24,199 bases of DNA from Cyanobacteria bacterium TMED177 (GCA_002170825.1 NHIA01000042.1:4255-28453), one strand, 5' to 3'. Shown: positions 8,089 through 16,994, counted from the first letter of the stretch. Numbers and translations are program-made. The notes: generated by a model not told the origin, from the sequence alone.

Positions 8089-11000
8089 TCATGCGAAGTG
8101 CCGAGAGCAGCGGAGCGTCGATGCCCCAGTCCACCGCCCATGCACCCGATGGCGAACAGCCAAGGGCCAGCGGTGGCAGCCCCGGAGCAGGCCGCTTGCT
8201 GCAGCATCGGCTTGAACTGGTTGAAGACCTCTGGCAAACGGTGTTGCGCAGCGAGTGCCCACCGGAACAGAGTGAGCGGCTGCTCCGCCTCAAGCAGCTC
8301 AGCGATCCGGTCGCCCTGGAAGGCCGCGACGGAGACAGCACCAGCGAAGCGATCGTGGACCTGATCCGCACGATGGATCTATCCGAGGCCATCGCCGCTG
8401 CACGGGCCTTCTCGCTGTATTTCCAGCTGATCAACATCCTCGAGCAACGCATCGAGGAAGACAGCTACCTCGACAGCCTCATCCCCAGCCGCAGCGCCGA
8501 CGACAGCGGCAAGGACATTCCCTTCGATCCGTTTGCTCCGCCTCTGGCCAGCCAGACCGACCCAGCCACGTTCGGCGAGGTGTTTGAACGCCTGCGCCGG
8601 ATGAATGTTCCACCGGCTCAGGTGGAAACACTTCTCGCGGAGCTGGACATCCGGCTTGTGTTCACGGCACACCCCACCGAAATCGTCCGACACACCGTTC
8701 GCCACAAGCAACGGCGTGTGGCGAACCTCCTGCAGCGGCTGCAATCCGAACAACCCCTGCCCCGGTTCGACGAAGAAGACCTGCGACGCCAGCTTGAGGA
8801 GGAGATTCGGCTCTGGTGGCGCACCGATGAACTGCACCAGTTCAAACCGACCGTGCTCGACGAGGTGGATTCCACCCTGCACTACTTCCAGCAGGTGCTG
8901 TTCGAGGCAATGCCCCAGCTGCGCCGCCGCTTGATCGCTTCCCTGAGTCGGCATTATCCCGACGTGCAGTTCCCCCAGGCGTCCTTCTGCACCTTCGGAT
9001 CCTGGGTCGGCTCCGATCGGGATGGCAATCCCTCCGTGACACCGGACATCACCTGGCGTACCGCCTGTTATCAGCGCCAGCTGATGCTCGAGCTGTACAT
9101 CGCGTCGGTCCAGGCCCTGCGCAATCAGCTCAGCATCTCGATGCAGTGGAGCCAGGTGTCGCCTCCGCTGCTGGAATCCCTGGAGATGGATCGGCTTCGT
9201 TTTCCGGAGATTTACGAGCGCCGTGCCGCCCGATATCGGCTGGAGCCATACCGTCTCAAGCTGAGTTACATCCTGGAACGGCTCGAGCGCACCCTGGTGC
9301 GCAACAACCAGCTGTCGGATGCCGGCTGGCAGACGCCACCTGAAGCGGACCCCAGTGATCAACCGGATGGGATCCCTGGCCAGGAAGCGCTGCACTACAC
9401 AGACGTCGATCAGTTCCGCAGTGACCTGGAACTGATCCGCAACAGCCTGGTCAGCACTGAACTCAGCTGCGAGCAGCTCGACACCCTGCTGCATCAGGTG
9501 CACATCTTCGGCTTCTCCCTGGCCAGCCTGGACATCCGTCAGGAGAGCACCCGCCACAGCGATGCCATCGACGAACTCACCAGCTATCTCCAACTCCCCC
9601 GTCCATACGGCGCGATGGACGAAAATGAGCGGGTGGCTTGGCTGCTGGAGGAGCTGCGCACCCGCCGTCCTCTGATCCCAGCAGCAGTGGAATGGACGGA
9701 GCCAACCGCCCAGACCTTCGCGGTGTTCCGGATGCTGCATCGGCTGCAGCAGGAGTTCGGCCAGCGCATCTGCAACTCCTATGTGATCTCGATGAGTCAC
9801 ACCGCCTCCGATCTTCTGGAGGTGATGCTGCTGGCCAAGGAGATCGGCCTGTCAGACCCCTTTGCAGGCAGGGCTTCTCTACTGGTGGTGCCGCTGTTCG
9901 AAACGGTTGAGGATCTCCAGCGGGCCCCCGCCGTGATGGAAGGCCTGTTTGAGACCCAGCTGTATCGGAACCTGCTGCCTGCCGTGGGTGCTCAGCGTCA
10001 GCCGCTGCAGGAGCTGATGCTGGGTTACTCCGACAGCAACAAGGATTCCGGGTTCCTGTCGAGCAACTGGGAGATCCATCAAGCGCAGATCGCCTTGCAG
10101 ACCCTGGCCAGCAACCACGGCGTGGCCTTGCGTCTGTTCCATGGCCGTGGCGGATCGGTGAGCCGCGGTGGTGGACCGGCGTATCAAGCCATCCTGGCCC
10201 AGCCCAGCGGAACCCTTCAGGGACGGATCAAAATCACTGAGCAAGGTGAAGTGCTCGCCTCGAAGTACAGCCTTCCGGAACTTGCGCTGTACAACCTGGA
10301 AACCGTGACGACGGCTGTTGTTCAGAACAGCCTGGTGACGAATCAGCTGGATGCAACACCAAGTTGGAACCAACTGATGAGCCGGGTCGCCAAACGATCC
10401 CGCGACAAATACCGCGCCCTAGTGCATGACAACCCGGACCTGGTGGCGTTCTTTCAACAGGTCACGCCGATCGAGGAGATCAGCAAGCTGCAGATCTCCA
10501 GCCGTCCCGCCCGCCGCAAAACCGGGGCCCGTGACCTCTCCAGCCTGAGGGCGATCCCATGGGTGTTCGGTTGGACCCAGAGCCGCTTCCTGTTGCCAAG
10601 CTGGTTCGGGGTGGGCAGCGCCCTCGCCGCCGAAGTCAACGACGATCCGGATCAATTGAATCTGCTGCGGCGCCTGCATCAGCGCTGGCCGTTCTTCCGG
10701 ATGCTGATCTCCAAGGTGGAGATGACGCTGTCCAAGGTGGATCTGGATCTCGCTCACCACTACATGAGCAGCCTTGGAAACCCCGAACAGCGGGAGGCGT
10801 TCGAGGCGATCTTCAGGGTGATTTCCGATGAGTACGCCCTCACCCTGAAGCTAGTGCTTGAAATCACAGGCCAGAACAGGCTGCTCGGCGCGGATCAGAA
10901 CCTGCAACTCTCGGTGGACCTGCGCAACCGCACCATTGTTCCCCTCGGCTTCCTCCAGGTGGCCTTGCTGCGCCGGCTGCGGGACCAGAACCGGCAGCCC

Positions 11001-11120
11001 CCGATGAGTGAGTCCCCGGGCACGCCTGAGGACCGCCGCACCTACAGCCGCAGTGAACTGCTCCGGGGCGCTTTGCTCACCCTCAACGGCATCGCCGCAG
11101 GCATGCGCAACACGGGCTGA
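8085..11120 (+). CDS. ppc: Phosphoenolpyruvate carboxylase
   Basis: Adds bicarbonate to PEP to make oxaloacetate, the anaplerotic carbon-fixing step that supplies C4 acids. The 1011-residue protein has the family landmarks: [20 protein letters not shown] starting at 193, [11 protein letters not shown] (647-657), [14 protein letters not shown] (with His686), [13 protein letters not shown], and the invariant C-terminus [10 protein letters not shown]. The N-terminal phosphorylatable serine motif of plant enzymes is absent, as is normal in bacteria. The chosen start ATG 8085 overlaps the gshA stop (ATGA); ATGs at 8091 and 8121 are alternatives because the first 30-40 residues are low-conservation. 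Confidence 0.98.
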   Translation: MIMRSAESSGASMPQSTAHAPDGEQPRASGGSPGAGRLLQHRLELVEDLWQTVLRSECPPEQSERLLRLKQLSDPVALEGRDGDSTSEAIVDLIRTMDLSEAIAAARAFSLYFQLINILEQRIEEDSYLDSLIPSRSADDSGKDIPFDPFAPPLASQTDPATFGEVFERLRRMNVPPAQVETLLAELDIRLVFTAHPTEIVRHTVRHKQRRVANLLQRLQSEQPLPRFDEEDLRRQLEEEIRLWWRTDELHQFKPTVLDEVDSTLHYFQQVLFEAMPQLRRRLIASLSRHYPDVQFPQASFCTFGSWVGSDRDGNPSVTPDITWRTACYQRQLMLELYIASVQALRNQLSISMQWSQVSPPLLESLEMDRLRFPEIYERRAARYRLEPYRLKLSYILERLERTLVRNNQLSDAGWQTPPEADPSDQPDGIPGQEALHYTDVDQFRSDLELIRNSLVSTELSCEQLDTLLHQVHIFGFSLASLDIRQESTRHSDAIDELTSYLQLPRPYGAMDENERVAWLLEELRTRRPLIPAAVEWTEPTAQTFAVFRMLHRLQQEFGQRICNSYVISMSHTASDLLEVMLLAKEIGLSDPFAGRASLLVVPLFETVEDLQRAPAVMEGLFETQLYRNLLPAVGAQRQPLQELMLGYSDSNKDSGFLSSNWEIHQAQIALQTLASNHGVALRLFHGRGGSVSRGGGPAYQAILAQPSGTLQGRIKITEQGEVLASKYSLPELALYNLETVTTAVVQNSLVTNQLDATPSWNQLMSRVAKRSRDKYRALVHDNPDLVAFFQQVTPIEEISKLQISSRPARRKTGARDLSSLRAIPWVFGWTQSRFLLPSWFGVGSALAAEVNDDPDQLNLLRRLHQRWPFFRMLISKVEMTLSKVDLDLAHHYMSSLGNPEQREAFEAIFRVISDEYALTLKLVLEITGQNRLLGADQNLQLSVDLRNRTIVPLGFLQVALLRRLRDQNRQPPMSESPGTPEDRRTYSRSELLRGALLTLNGIAAGMRNTG

Positions 11121-11124
11121 TCTC

Positions 11125-11598
11125 TTGCTTCATTTTCTGCAGCAGGGCAGCGTTCCCCAGCTTCCCGAGGGATACCGTCTCGAAACCAGCGACCCGCCAT
11201 CCCCAGAAGCGATCAACCGTTTGCTGGCGTCCTGCCTGGAATCCACCCACCCGGAAGAGCTCTGGCCCCGTGCCCTGGAGCGAAGTCTCTGGCAGATCAG
11301 CATCATCGAGCTGGCCAGTGGCGAACTGGTGGGATTCGTGCGTGCCACCAGCGACCTCGCCCTGAATGCCAATCTGTGGAATCTGGCCGCACGGCCGGGC
11401 CCGGATCAGGCCCAGCTCCTGACGGTGCTGATGCACCGAGCTCTGCACATCCTCAGGAGGGATCTGCCGGGATGCAGCCTCTCGGTCTCCGCCCCACAGA
11501 TGTCTGTTGAAGCCCTGAAGAAACAGGGCTTCGTGATTGATCCCAGTGGCATCCGGGCCATGGGACTGCGGCTGAAGCCGACCTTGGATTCGAACTGA
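11125..11598 (+). CDS. GNAT-like acetyltransferase domain protein
   Basis: The protein has 157 residues from a TTG at 11125, just after the ppc stop. The only in-frame ATG is at 11008 and would overlap ppc by 113 nt, so the non-ATG start is my preference but not certain. The fold pattern is GNAT-like: a strand with ASGELVGFVRATSD, a helix LLTVLMHRALHIL and a C-terminal SVEALKKQGFV segment typical of the CoA-side helix and strand. The usual Q/RxxGxG/A acetyl-CoA loop is not clear (RPGPDQAQLL in its place), so catalytic activity and substrate are unknown. The stop lies 3 nt from the 3' end of the convergent tRNA-Arg. Confidence 0.7.
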   Translation: MLHFLQQGSVPQLPEGYRLETSDPPSPEAINRLLASCLESTHPEELWPRALERSLWQISIIELASGELVGFVRATSDLALNANLWNLAARPGPDQAQLLTVLMHRALHILRRDLPGCSLSVSAPQMSVEALKKQGFVIDPSGIRAMGLRLKPTLDSN

Positions 11599-11601
11599 AC
11601 A

Positions 11602-11675
11602 CGAGCATGGAGGGACTCGAACCCCCGACCCTCAGAACCGGAATCTGATGCTCTATCCAACTGAGCTACATGCCC
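11602..11675 (-). tRNA. tRNA-Arg (anticodon CCG)
   Basis: On the minus strand a full 74-nt cloverleaf folds: acceptor GGGCATG pairs with CATGCTC (one G-U), D arm GCTC/GAGC, anticodon stem TCAGA/TCTGA with loop TTCCGGT giving anticodon CCG (reads CGG), a 5-nt variable loop, and T arm GGGGG-TTCGAGT-CCCTC. The discriminator base is G. CCA is not encoded. The 3' end lies 3 nt from the end of the convergent GNAT-like gene. Confidence 0.97.
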
Positions 11676-11685
11676 ACTGGTCGGC

Positions 11686-11713
11686 CGTATGGCGACAGCA
11701 GGAGATCGCTCAA
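11686..11713 (-). promoter_or_regulatory. Possible promoter of tRNA-Arg
   Basis: On the minus strand TTGAGC (11713-11708) and CATACG (11691-11686) are 16 nt apart and end 10 nt before the first base of the tRNA, a sensible spacing for a short 5' leader. The -35-like box overlaps a 6-bp hairpin, TCGCTC-AACA-GAGCGA (11706-11721 on the plus strand). The match to consensus is moderate at best. Confidence 0.3.
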
Positions 11714-11782
11714 CAGAGCGACCTGAAGTCTGTACCTTACCCAAACGTCGCCCCCTGACCCATCCGGCTCCAAACGCTCCAG

Positions 11783-12880
11783 TTGCAGGGGTTCCGGAAC
11801 CATGGTCAGCTGACGTTGGAGCTGACCCAGCCGAGGCTGCTGGTGATCGGTCCCAATGGAATCGGCAAATCAAACCTGCTTGAAGCGGTGGAACTGCTGG
11901 GCAGCCTCCGCTCCCATCGCTGCAGTCAGGACCGGGACCTGATCCAGTGGGACGCTCCCCGGTCTCTGCTGCGGGCCGGTCTCGATGGGGGAGACGTGCT
12001 GGAACTGGAACTCCGCCGCAGTGGCGGACGTCAGGCACGCCGCAACGGAAAGACGCTGGAACGGCAGCTTGATCTGATCGGCCCGCTTCGCTGCATCAGC
12101 TTCAGCGCCCTCGATCTGGACCTGGTGCGAGGGGAACCAGGCCTGCGGCGCCAGTGGCTGGACCGGGTTGTGCTCCAGCTCGAGCCGGTGTACGCGGAAC
12201 TGGTCAGCCGCTTCAACCGTTTGCTGCGGCAACGCAGCCAGCTCTGGCGATACAGCACCCGCCACAACGTGCAGGAGCGGAACGCCCTGCTCGATGCCTT
12301 CGACGTCCAGATGGCACTGGTGAGCACACGGATTCACCGGCGGCGTCAACGGGCCCTGTTGCGGTTGGAACCGATTGCCCGGCGCTGGCAGAGCCATCTG
12401 AGTGCCGGCTCCGAAGAGCTTCAACTGCTGTACCAACCCGGCAGCCGCCTGGAGGCCGCTGAAGCGGAAGAGCCGTGGCGTCTTGCGATTGAGGAGCAAC
12501 TGCGCCAGCAACGTCCTGAAGAGGAGCGGCTGGGCAGCTGCAGGGTGGGACCCCATCGGGATGAGATCGCGCTGCAGCTCGGGGGAGCGCCGGCGCGGCG
12601 GTTCGGTTCAGCCGGTCAGCAACGGTCCTTGGTGCTGGGCCTGAAGCTGGCGGAACTGGAGCTGATGACCCAGCTGTTCGGCGAAGCGCCCCTGCTCCTC
12701 CTGGACGATGTTCTGGCCGAGCTGGACCCCACCCGCCAGCACTTGCTTCTGGATGCCGTTGGCCAGGACCACCAGTGCCTGATCAGTGCCACGCACCTTG
12801 AGGGCTTCGAAGGGGGCTGGCGTCGTCAATCCCAGATTCTTCAGCCGGGTGATCTGGGCTGTGGAATCGAAGTCAGATAG
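11783..12880 (+). CDS. recF: DNA replication and repair protein RecF
   Basis: SMC-like ATPase that helps load RecA onto gapped DNA with RecO and RecR. Walker A is GPNGIGKSN, the signature region is [16 protein letters not shown], and Walker B is [14 protein letters not shown]. From the TTG at 11783 the protein has 365 residues. The conserved RecF N-terminus (pattern LxxLxLxxFRN) continues seven codons upstream as IRLQTLQ to an ATC at 11762, just after an in-frame TGA at 11756-11758, with no ATG or GTG available. So the true start is either TTG 11783, a shortened form, or a rare ATC at 11762. No clear Shine-Dalgarno precedes either. recA is also in this window, about 10 kb away. Confidence 0.93.
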   Translation: MQGFRNHGQLTLELTQPRLLVIGPNGIGKSNLLEAVELLGSLRSHRCSQDRDLIQWDAPRSLLRAGLDGGDVLELELRRSGGRQARRNGKTLERQLDLIGPLRCISFSALDLDLVRGEPGLRRQWLDRVVLQLEPVYAELVSRFNRLLRQRSQLWRYSTRHNVQERNALLDAFDVQMALVSTRIHRRRQRALLRLEPIARRWQSHLSAGSEELQLLYQPGSRLEAAEAEEPWRLAIEEQLRQQRPEEERLGSCRVGPHRDEIALQLGGAPARRFGSAGQQRSLVLGLKLAELELMTQLFGEAPLLLLDDVLAELDPTRQHLLLDAVGQDHQCLISATHLEGFEGGWRRQSQILQPGDLGCGIEVR

Positions 12881-12910
12881 TGTGGCGTGCTGTTTTTCTT
12901 TGATGCCCTG

Positions 12911-13366
12911 ATGGAGCAGACCCTGTCTGACCTGCATCCCAACCCGGGATGGGGGGACACCCACAACCAAGCCACCGACATGGTTGGCAAACACTGCATT
13001 CTTGAGCTGTACGACTGCGACCCAACCAAGCTCAACGACGAAGCTTTCCTGAGAACCACCATCACAACTGCAGCGAAACGTGCTGGTGCGACCCTTCTCA
13101 ACCTGATCACCCACCGATTCGAACCCCAAGGCGTCACGGGACTGGCCCTTCTGGCCGAATCGCACATCTCCATCCACACCTGGCCGGAAAGCGGATACGC
13201 CGCTGTGGATGTGTTCACCTGCGGCGACCACACCATGCCGGAACAGGCTTGTGCCGTCATGCGGGATGGGCTGAAGGCCGGTCGCCATGCCCTGAGAAGC
13301 TTTCTGAGGGAAACTCCAGCGGCTGTGGCCACGGTCGAGCGCGACCCGATCCCCATGACCAGCTGA
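12911..13366 (+). CDS. speD: S-adenosylmethionine decarboxylase proenzyme SpeD
   Basis: Pyruvoyl-dependent enzyme that makes decarboxylated SAM, the aminopropyl donor for spermidine. The proenzyme cuts itself between Glu83 and Ser84 in [13 protein letters not shown]; Ser84 becomes the pyruvoyl group. His89 and Cys104 (in VFTCGDHT) correspond to the processing and catalytic His and Cys of the bacterial class 1b enzymes. The protein has 151 residues from ATG 12911; a GTG at 12887 would add eight residues. It lies 30 nt after recF on the same strand, and its stop is 6 nt from the stop of the convergent larE. Confidence 0.95.
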   Translation: MEQTLSDLHPNPGWGDTHNQATDMVGKHCILELYDCDPTKLNDEAFLRTTITTAAKRAGATLLNLITHRFEPQGVTGLALLAESHISIHTWPESGYAAVDVFTCGDHTMPEQACAVMRDGLKAGRHALRSFLRETPAAVATVERDPIPMTS

Positions 13367-13372
13367 AGCTGA

Positions 13373-14203
13373 TCAGATCTCGCGATTGAGCTTGCCGCTG
13401 ACAAGCCCTTCGAGATCAAGACTCACCGACGTGAACCCCAGTCCCAGCATCGTGCTCACCAGGGGTTCACGCTCATTGAGCTGCATCAGATCAAGCAGAC
13501 GGTCGCGCGGGATCTCAATCCGCGCGGACAAGCCCTGACAACGCACCCGAACCCTGGAGAATCCGTGGGACAACAGCCAGGCCTCGGCTTGGCCCACCCG
13601 CTTCAGGCGTTCAGCGCTGATGCTCTCTCCATAGGGAAAACGCGAAGAGAGACAGGGCTGGGCCGGTTTGTCCCACCATGGGAATCCCAGCGCCTGGGAC
13701 AACCTGCGAATGGCGGCCTTGTCGATCCCTGACTCCGCCAGAGGTGATCGCACCCCAGCCAGCCGCGCGGCCTCGATGCCGGGCCGATGATCGCCAAGAT
13801 CGTCCAGGTTCACCCCATCGATCACCTGGGCAGCGCCTGCCGCAACAGCGATCGGTTGGAGATGGCGATGCAGCTCACGCTTGCAGGCGAAGCAACGATC
13901 GATGGGATTGCTGCTGTAAGCAGGATCGGCCAACTCACGGGTCGTGCACTCCCGATGGCGGATGCCGATCCAGGCGGCCTGGGACCGTGCCTCCTCAAGC
14001 AGATGGGGAGCGAGGGCCGGAGACACCCCCGTCACGGCGAAGGCCCCATCCCCTTTCTGCTCATGAGCAATGGCCGCTACCAGTGTGCTGTCCACACCGC
14101 CGGAATAGGCCACACACACGGCGTCCTGCTGGGCAAACCACGCTCTGAGGGACTGCAGCAGTTCGCCCTCTCGGGCCGGCAAGGAGTCCTGCAGCCGGAA
14201 CAT
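13373..14203 (-). CDS. larE: LarE-type ATP-dependent sulfur transferase (PP-loop)
   Basis: PP-loop protein of the LarE family, which in lactate racemase systems adenylates and thiolates the pyridinium dicarboxylate precursor of the nickel-pincer cofactor. The 276-residue protein from ATG 14203 shows SGGVDST (34-40), RCFACK (Cys104, Cys107) and QPCLSSRFPYGE (Cys184). Cys184 is at the sacrificial-cysteine position; together with the CxxC it makes the three-cysteine pattern reported for LarE forms that use a [4Fe-4S] cluster. No larA, larB or larC is in the window, so the physiological target is unknown. A TTG at 14239 is an alternative start. It diverges from the corrinoid adenosyltransferase gene with a 53-nt gap. 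Confidence 0.85.
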   Translation of the reverse strand: MFRLQDSLPAREGELLQSLRAWFAQQDAVCVAYSGGVDSTLVAAIAHEQKGDGAFAVTGVSPALAPHLLEEARSQAAWIGIRHRECTTRELADPAYSSNPIDRCFACKRELHRHLQPIAVAAGAAQVIDGVNLDDLGDHRPGIEAARLAGVRSPLAESGIDKAAIRRLSQALGFPWWDKPAQPCLSSRFPYGESISAERLKRVGQAEAWLLSHGFSRVRVRCQGLSARIEIPRDRLLDLMQLNEREPLVSTMLGLGFTSVSLDLEGLVSGKLNREI

Positions 14204-14256
14204 CACAGGAACAACCCGATCAAGCTCAGTAGGCTCCAACGGTAAGAGCCGGGACC

Positions 14257-15405
14257 ATGCCCCGAAGCATCGGCATCGTTACAGCGGCAGACAGCCGCGA
14301 GCGAAGCCATGGCCAGCTGCACATCTATGACGGTGAGGGCAAGGGCAAGAGCCAGGCCGCCCTGGGTGTGGTGCTGCGCACGATCGGCCTCGGCATCTGT
14401 GAGCAACGTCGCACCCGTGTGCTGCTGCTGCGGTTCCTGAAGGGGCCCGGAAGGGCCTACGACGAAGACGCGGCAATCGAAGCGCTGCAACAGGGCTTCC
14501 CCCATCTGATCGATCACCTGCGGACCGGTCGGGCCGATCACTTCACCGCCGAGGAGGCCACACGGTTCGACCGGGAGGAGGCAGCGCGGGGCTGGGTGAT
14601 TGCCAAGGGAGCCATCGCCAGTGCCCTGTATTCCGTGGTGGTGCTCGATGAGCTCAACCCGGTGCTGGACCTGGGGCTGCTGGATGTGGAGGACGTGGTG
14701 CGCACCCTCAGCGACCGGCCGGCGGGCATGGAAATCATCGTGACCGGCCGGGCCGCACCCTCCCCCCTGGTACGTGTGGCCGACCTCCACTCGGAGATGC
14801 GAGCGCACCGGCGACCAGGACTGGAGGACGAACGCGTGATCCCTCTGAACATGAGCAGCGGGATCGAGATCTACACCGGTGAGGGCAAGGGCAAATCCAC
14901 CAGTGCCCTGGGCAAGGCGTTGCAGGCGATCGGGCGCGGAATCAGCCAGGACAAAAGCCATCGCGTGCTGATCCTGCAGTGGTTGAAGGGCGGCACGGGC
15001 TACACCGAAGATGCGGCCATCGCCGCGCTGCGCGACAGCTATCCCCACCTTGTGGATCACCTCCGCTCTGGCCGGGACGCCATCGTCTGGCGCGGCCAAC
15101 AGGAACCGATTGATTATGTGGAAGCGGAACGGGCCTGGGAGATCGCCCGCGCTGCCATCTCAAGCGGTCTCTACAAGACGGTGATCCTGGATGAACTCAA
15201 TCCAACGGTGGATCTGGAGCTGCTGCCGGAGGAGCCCATCGTGCAAACGCTGCTGCGCAAGCCGACGGAAACCGAGGTGATCATCACGGGTCGCTGTAAA
15301 AACCAGCCCGCTTACTTTGATCTCGCCAGCGTTCATTCGGAAATGGTGTGCCACAAGCACTACGCCGAGCAGGGCGTGGACCTCAAGCGCGGGGTGGATT
15401 ACTGA
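14257..15405 (+). CDS. Tandem-duplicated CobO/BtuR corrinoid adenosyltransferase-like protein
   Basis: The 382-residue protein is made of two copies of the ATP:corrinoid adenosyltransferase fold (BtuR/CobO/CobP family), which attaches the adenosyl group to cob(I)alamin-type corrinoids. Copy 1 (about 19-190) has P-loop DGEGKGKSQAALG, VVLDELNPVLDLGLL and EIIVTGR; copy 2 (about 202-382) has TGEGKGKSTSALG, VILDELNPTVDLELL, EVIITGR and the family-like ending DLKRGVDY. Both copies keep the P-loop lysine and serine and the DELN motif, so neither is plainly dead. Family members are usually single-domain proteins of about 200 residues, so this is a fusion of two. I would not assign cobO with certainty. 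Convergent with moeB; the stops are 10 nt apart. Confidence 0.85.
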   Translation: MPRSIGIVTAADSRERSHGQLHIYDGEGKGKSQAALGVVLRTIGLGICEQRRTRVLLLRFLKGPGRAYDEDAAIEALQQGFPHLIDHLRTGRADHFTAEEATRFDREEAARGWVIAKGAIASALYSVVVLDELNPVLDLGLLDVEDVVRTLSDRPAGMEIIVTGRAAPSPLVRVADLHSEMRAHRRPGLEDERVIPLNMSSGIEIYTGEGKGKSTSALGKALQAIGRGISQDKSHRVLILQWLKGGTGYTEDAAIAALRDSYPHLVDHLRSGRDAIVWRGQQEPIDYVEAERAWEIARAAISSGLYKTVILDELNPTVDLELLPEEPIVQTLLRKPTETEVIITGRCKNQPAYFDLASVHSEMVCHKHYAEQGVDLKRGVDY

Positions 15406-15415
15406 GCCCCAGGGA

Positions 15416-16549
15416 TCAATAGCGCGCCACATCCGGATCCACCTGCTGGGACCAGGCATCGATTCCACCGGCCACATTCGTGGCGTGGATGCCCTGCTCA
15501 GCCAGCAACTCCACAGCCTGGGCGGAACGGCCTCCAAGTTTGCAGTGGATGTAGAGGGTTCCCTCGCCGGCAAGGCCGCGGATGCGTTCGATCGCCTCAC
15601 CGCTTTTGATTGTGCCAAGAGGAATCAGCACGGCCCCAGGGATCACAGCCACCTCGGCTTCAGCTGGATTGCGCACATCGATCAGAACCACATCGGAGCG
15701 ATCGCTGTCGAGAAGCACCTTCAAATCGGTGACGCTGATGCTGTCCATGTCAGGCGCCGCAGGACGGCAGAACTGGCTGTAGTCAATCAAGCGATCGATC
15801 GGTGGACGGTCCGGGTCACGGCGCAACGTCAGCTCCCGGAACCGCATGGTCAGGGCATCCACCACCAGCAGGCGGCCATCGAGGCTGCGGCCGATGCCCG
15901 TGATCAGCTTGATCGCCTCCGTCGCCTGGATCAATCCGATCAGCCCTGGCATCACCCCCATCACCCCCGCCTCCGCGCAGGACGGAACGTCCCCGGCTGG
16001 CGGCGGCTCCGGCAGCAGATCGCGGTAGTTGGGGCTGGTCGGCGTGCGGTTGAAGACGGAGGCCTGACCGTCAAAACGCTGCACTGAGCCGTACACCAAG
16101 GGCTTGCCCAGCAGCACGCAGGCATCGTTCACGAGGTAACGGGTCGGGAAATTGTCTGACCCGTCGCAGACCACGTCGTAGCTCTGGATCAGATCCAGAG
16201 CGTTGTCTGCATCGAGCATCCGCTCATGCAGCTCCACACCGCAATGGGGATTGAGTTCCTGAAGCCTGGCGGCGGCGGATTGCCCCTTGGAGCGCCCCAG
16301 CCATCCCGTGCCATGGATCACCTGACGCTGCAGGTTGGACACGTCCACCACGTCGCCATCCACGATCCCCAGCCGGCCGACACCAGCGGCCGCCAGATAC
16401 AGCAACAGCGGCGAACCCAGTCCACCGGCACCGATGCAGAGCACGGAGGCACCCTTGAGCCGTTCCTGGCCAACGGGTCCCACCTCGGGCAACAACAGAT
16501 GCCGGGAATAGCGTTCCCGTTCCTGAGACGTCAGCTCCTCAGTCGACAT
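15416..16549 (-). CDS. moeB: MoeB/MoeZ-type E1-like adenylyltransferase with rhodanese domain
   Basis: Activates the C-terminal glycine of a MoaD/ThiS-like sulfur carrier and probably passes sulfur to it, serving molybdopterin synthesis or related thiolation. The 377-residue protein has an N-terminal ThiF/E1 domain with GAGGLGSPL (40-48), the DGSDNFPTR motif (129-137) and Cys191 in PSCAEAGVMG. A C-terminal rhodanese domain carries the CKLGGRS active loop (Cys336). The zinc CxxC pairs of E. coli MoeB are replaced (NYRDL and RDPDRPPI), as in MoeZ-type proteins. The ATG at 16549 overlaps the end of the JAMM protease gene by 11 nt. No sulfur carrier gene is in the window. Confidence 0.93.
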   Translation of the reverse strand: MSTEELTSQERERYSRHLLLPEVGPVGQERLKGASVLCIGAGGLGSPLLLYLAAAGVGRLGIVDGDVVDVSNLQRQVIHGTGWLGRSKGQSAAARLQELNPHCGVELHERMLDADNALDLIQSYDVVCDGSDNFPTRYLVNDACVLLGKPLVYGSVQRFDGQASVFNRTPTSPNYRDLLPEPPPAGDVPSCAEAGVMGVMPGLIGLIQATEAIKLITGIGRSLDGRLLVVDALTMRFRELTLRRDPDRPPIDRLIDYSQFCRPAAPDMDSISVTDLKVLLDSDRSDVVLIDVRNPAEAEVAVIPGAVLIPLGTIKSGEAIERIRGLAGEGTLYIHCKLGGRSAQAVELLAEQGIHATNVAGGIDAWSQQVDPDVARY

Positions 16550-16994
16550 CGATCGGCACCGGCCGCACCTCTCGATCCTCCCCCAACCACCAGGCCCGCA
16601 GTTGGCGCTGTGCGGAGAGGATCAGCATCAACTGCTTGGGTTCTCCCCGGCGCTGATCAGCGCTTGAGGGAACCGGCTCACCCGTGGGATGGGAATGGGC
16701 CACGCCGATGATCCGTTGCTGGCGTTGCCGGGACCAGCGCTGGGCTGCCAACTGCTCGCGGGAGTCAAGGCAGAAATTGTTGTTGCGTGCGCCGGAATCG
16801 GAGTCCCCCCAGGAGGCTGGGATGCCCTCCCGTCCCCAGCGGTTGCAAGCGGGCCAAACCTGATTCAGCCGCAGGATGCCATCGGCCGAAGAACCACCTA
16901 CCAGCAAGGCGCAGCCCTCCTCCGGCCAGACCGCCTCAAGCGTTCGCAGCAGAACCGTGAGGCAACGACCATTCAGCAGCAGCTTTGATGGCAC
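16539..16994 (-). CDS. JAMM/MPN-domain metalloprotease-like protein
   Basis: The protein has 151 residues from GTG 16994, the start I prefer because JAB homology begins right after it. An ATG at 17051 would give 170 residues and share a CATG with the divergent gene. The zinc-protease JAMM motif is complete: Glu25/Glu26 in WPEEGCALLVG, then AHSHPTGEPVPSSADQ, which fits HxHx7SxxD with His100, His102, Ser110 and Asp113. JAMM proteins cleave isopeptide or C-terminal extensions of ubiquitin-like or sulfur-carrier proteins. Overlap by 11 nt with the moeB-rhodanese gene supports a joint role in carrier maturation. Bacterial relatives include Mec and QbsD; substrate here is inference. Confidence 0.85.
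   Translation of the reverse strand: MPSKLLLNGRCLTVLLRTLEAVWPEEGCALLVGGSSADGILRLNQVWPACNRWGREGIPASWGDSDSGARNNNFCLDSREQLAAQRWSRQRQQRIIGVAHSHPTGEPVPSSADQRRGEPKQLMLILSAQRQLRAWWLGEDREVRPVPIDVD

Noticed and set aside
8379..9800. Long 473-codon open frame on the minus strand inside ppc
   Set aside because: It is fully antisense to a certain gene, shows no family motifs, and long antisense frames are common in GC-rich coding DNA.
12881..12910. SAM riboswitch before speD
   Set aside because: The gap is 30 nt with no stem structure.
14204..14256. Cobalamin riboswitch before the corrinoid adenosyltransferase gene
   Set aside because: The gap is only 53 nt, far too short for a B12 riboswitch, and no B12-box-like sequence was seen.
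14851..15405. Second half of the adenosyltransferase-like gene as a separate gene from the internal ATG
   Set aside because: The frame is continuous with the first half and the linker is short; no ribosome site was seen before the internal ATG, so a fusion is simpler.
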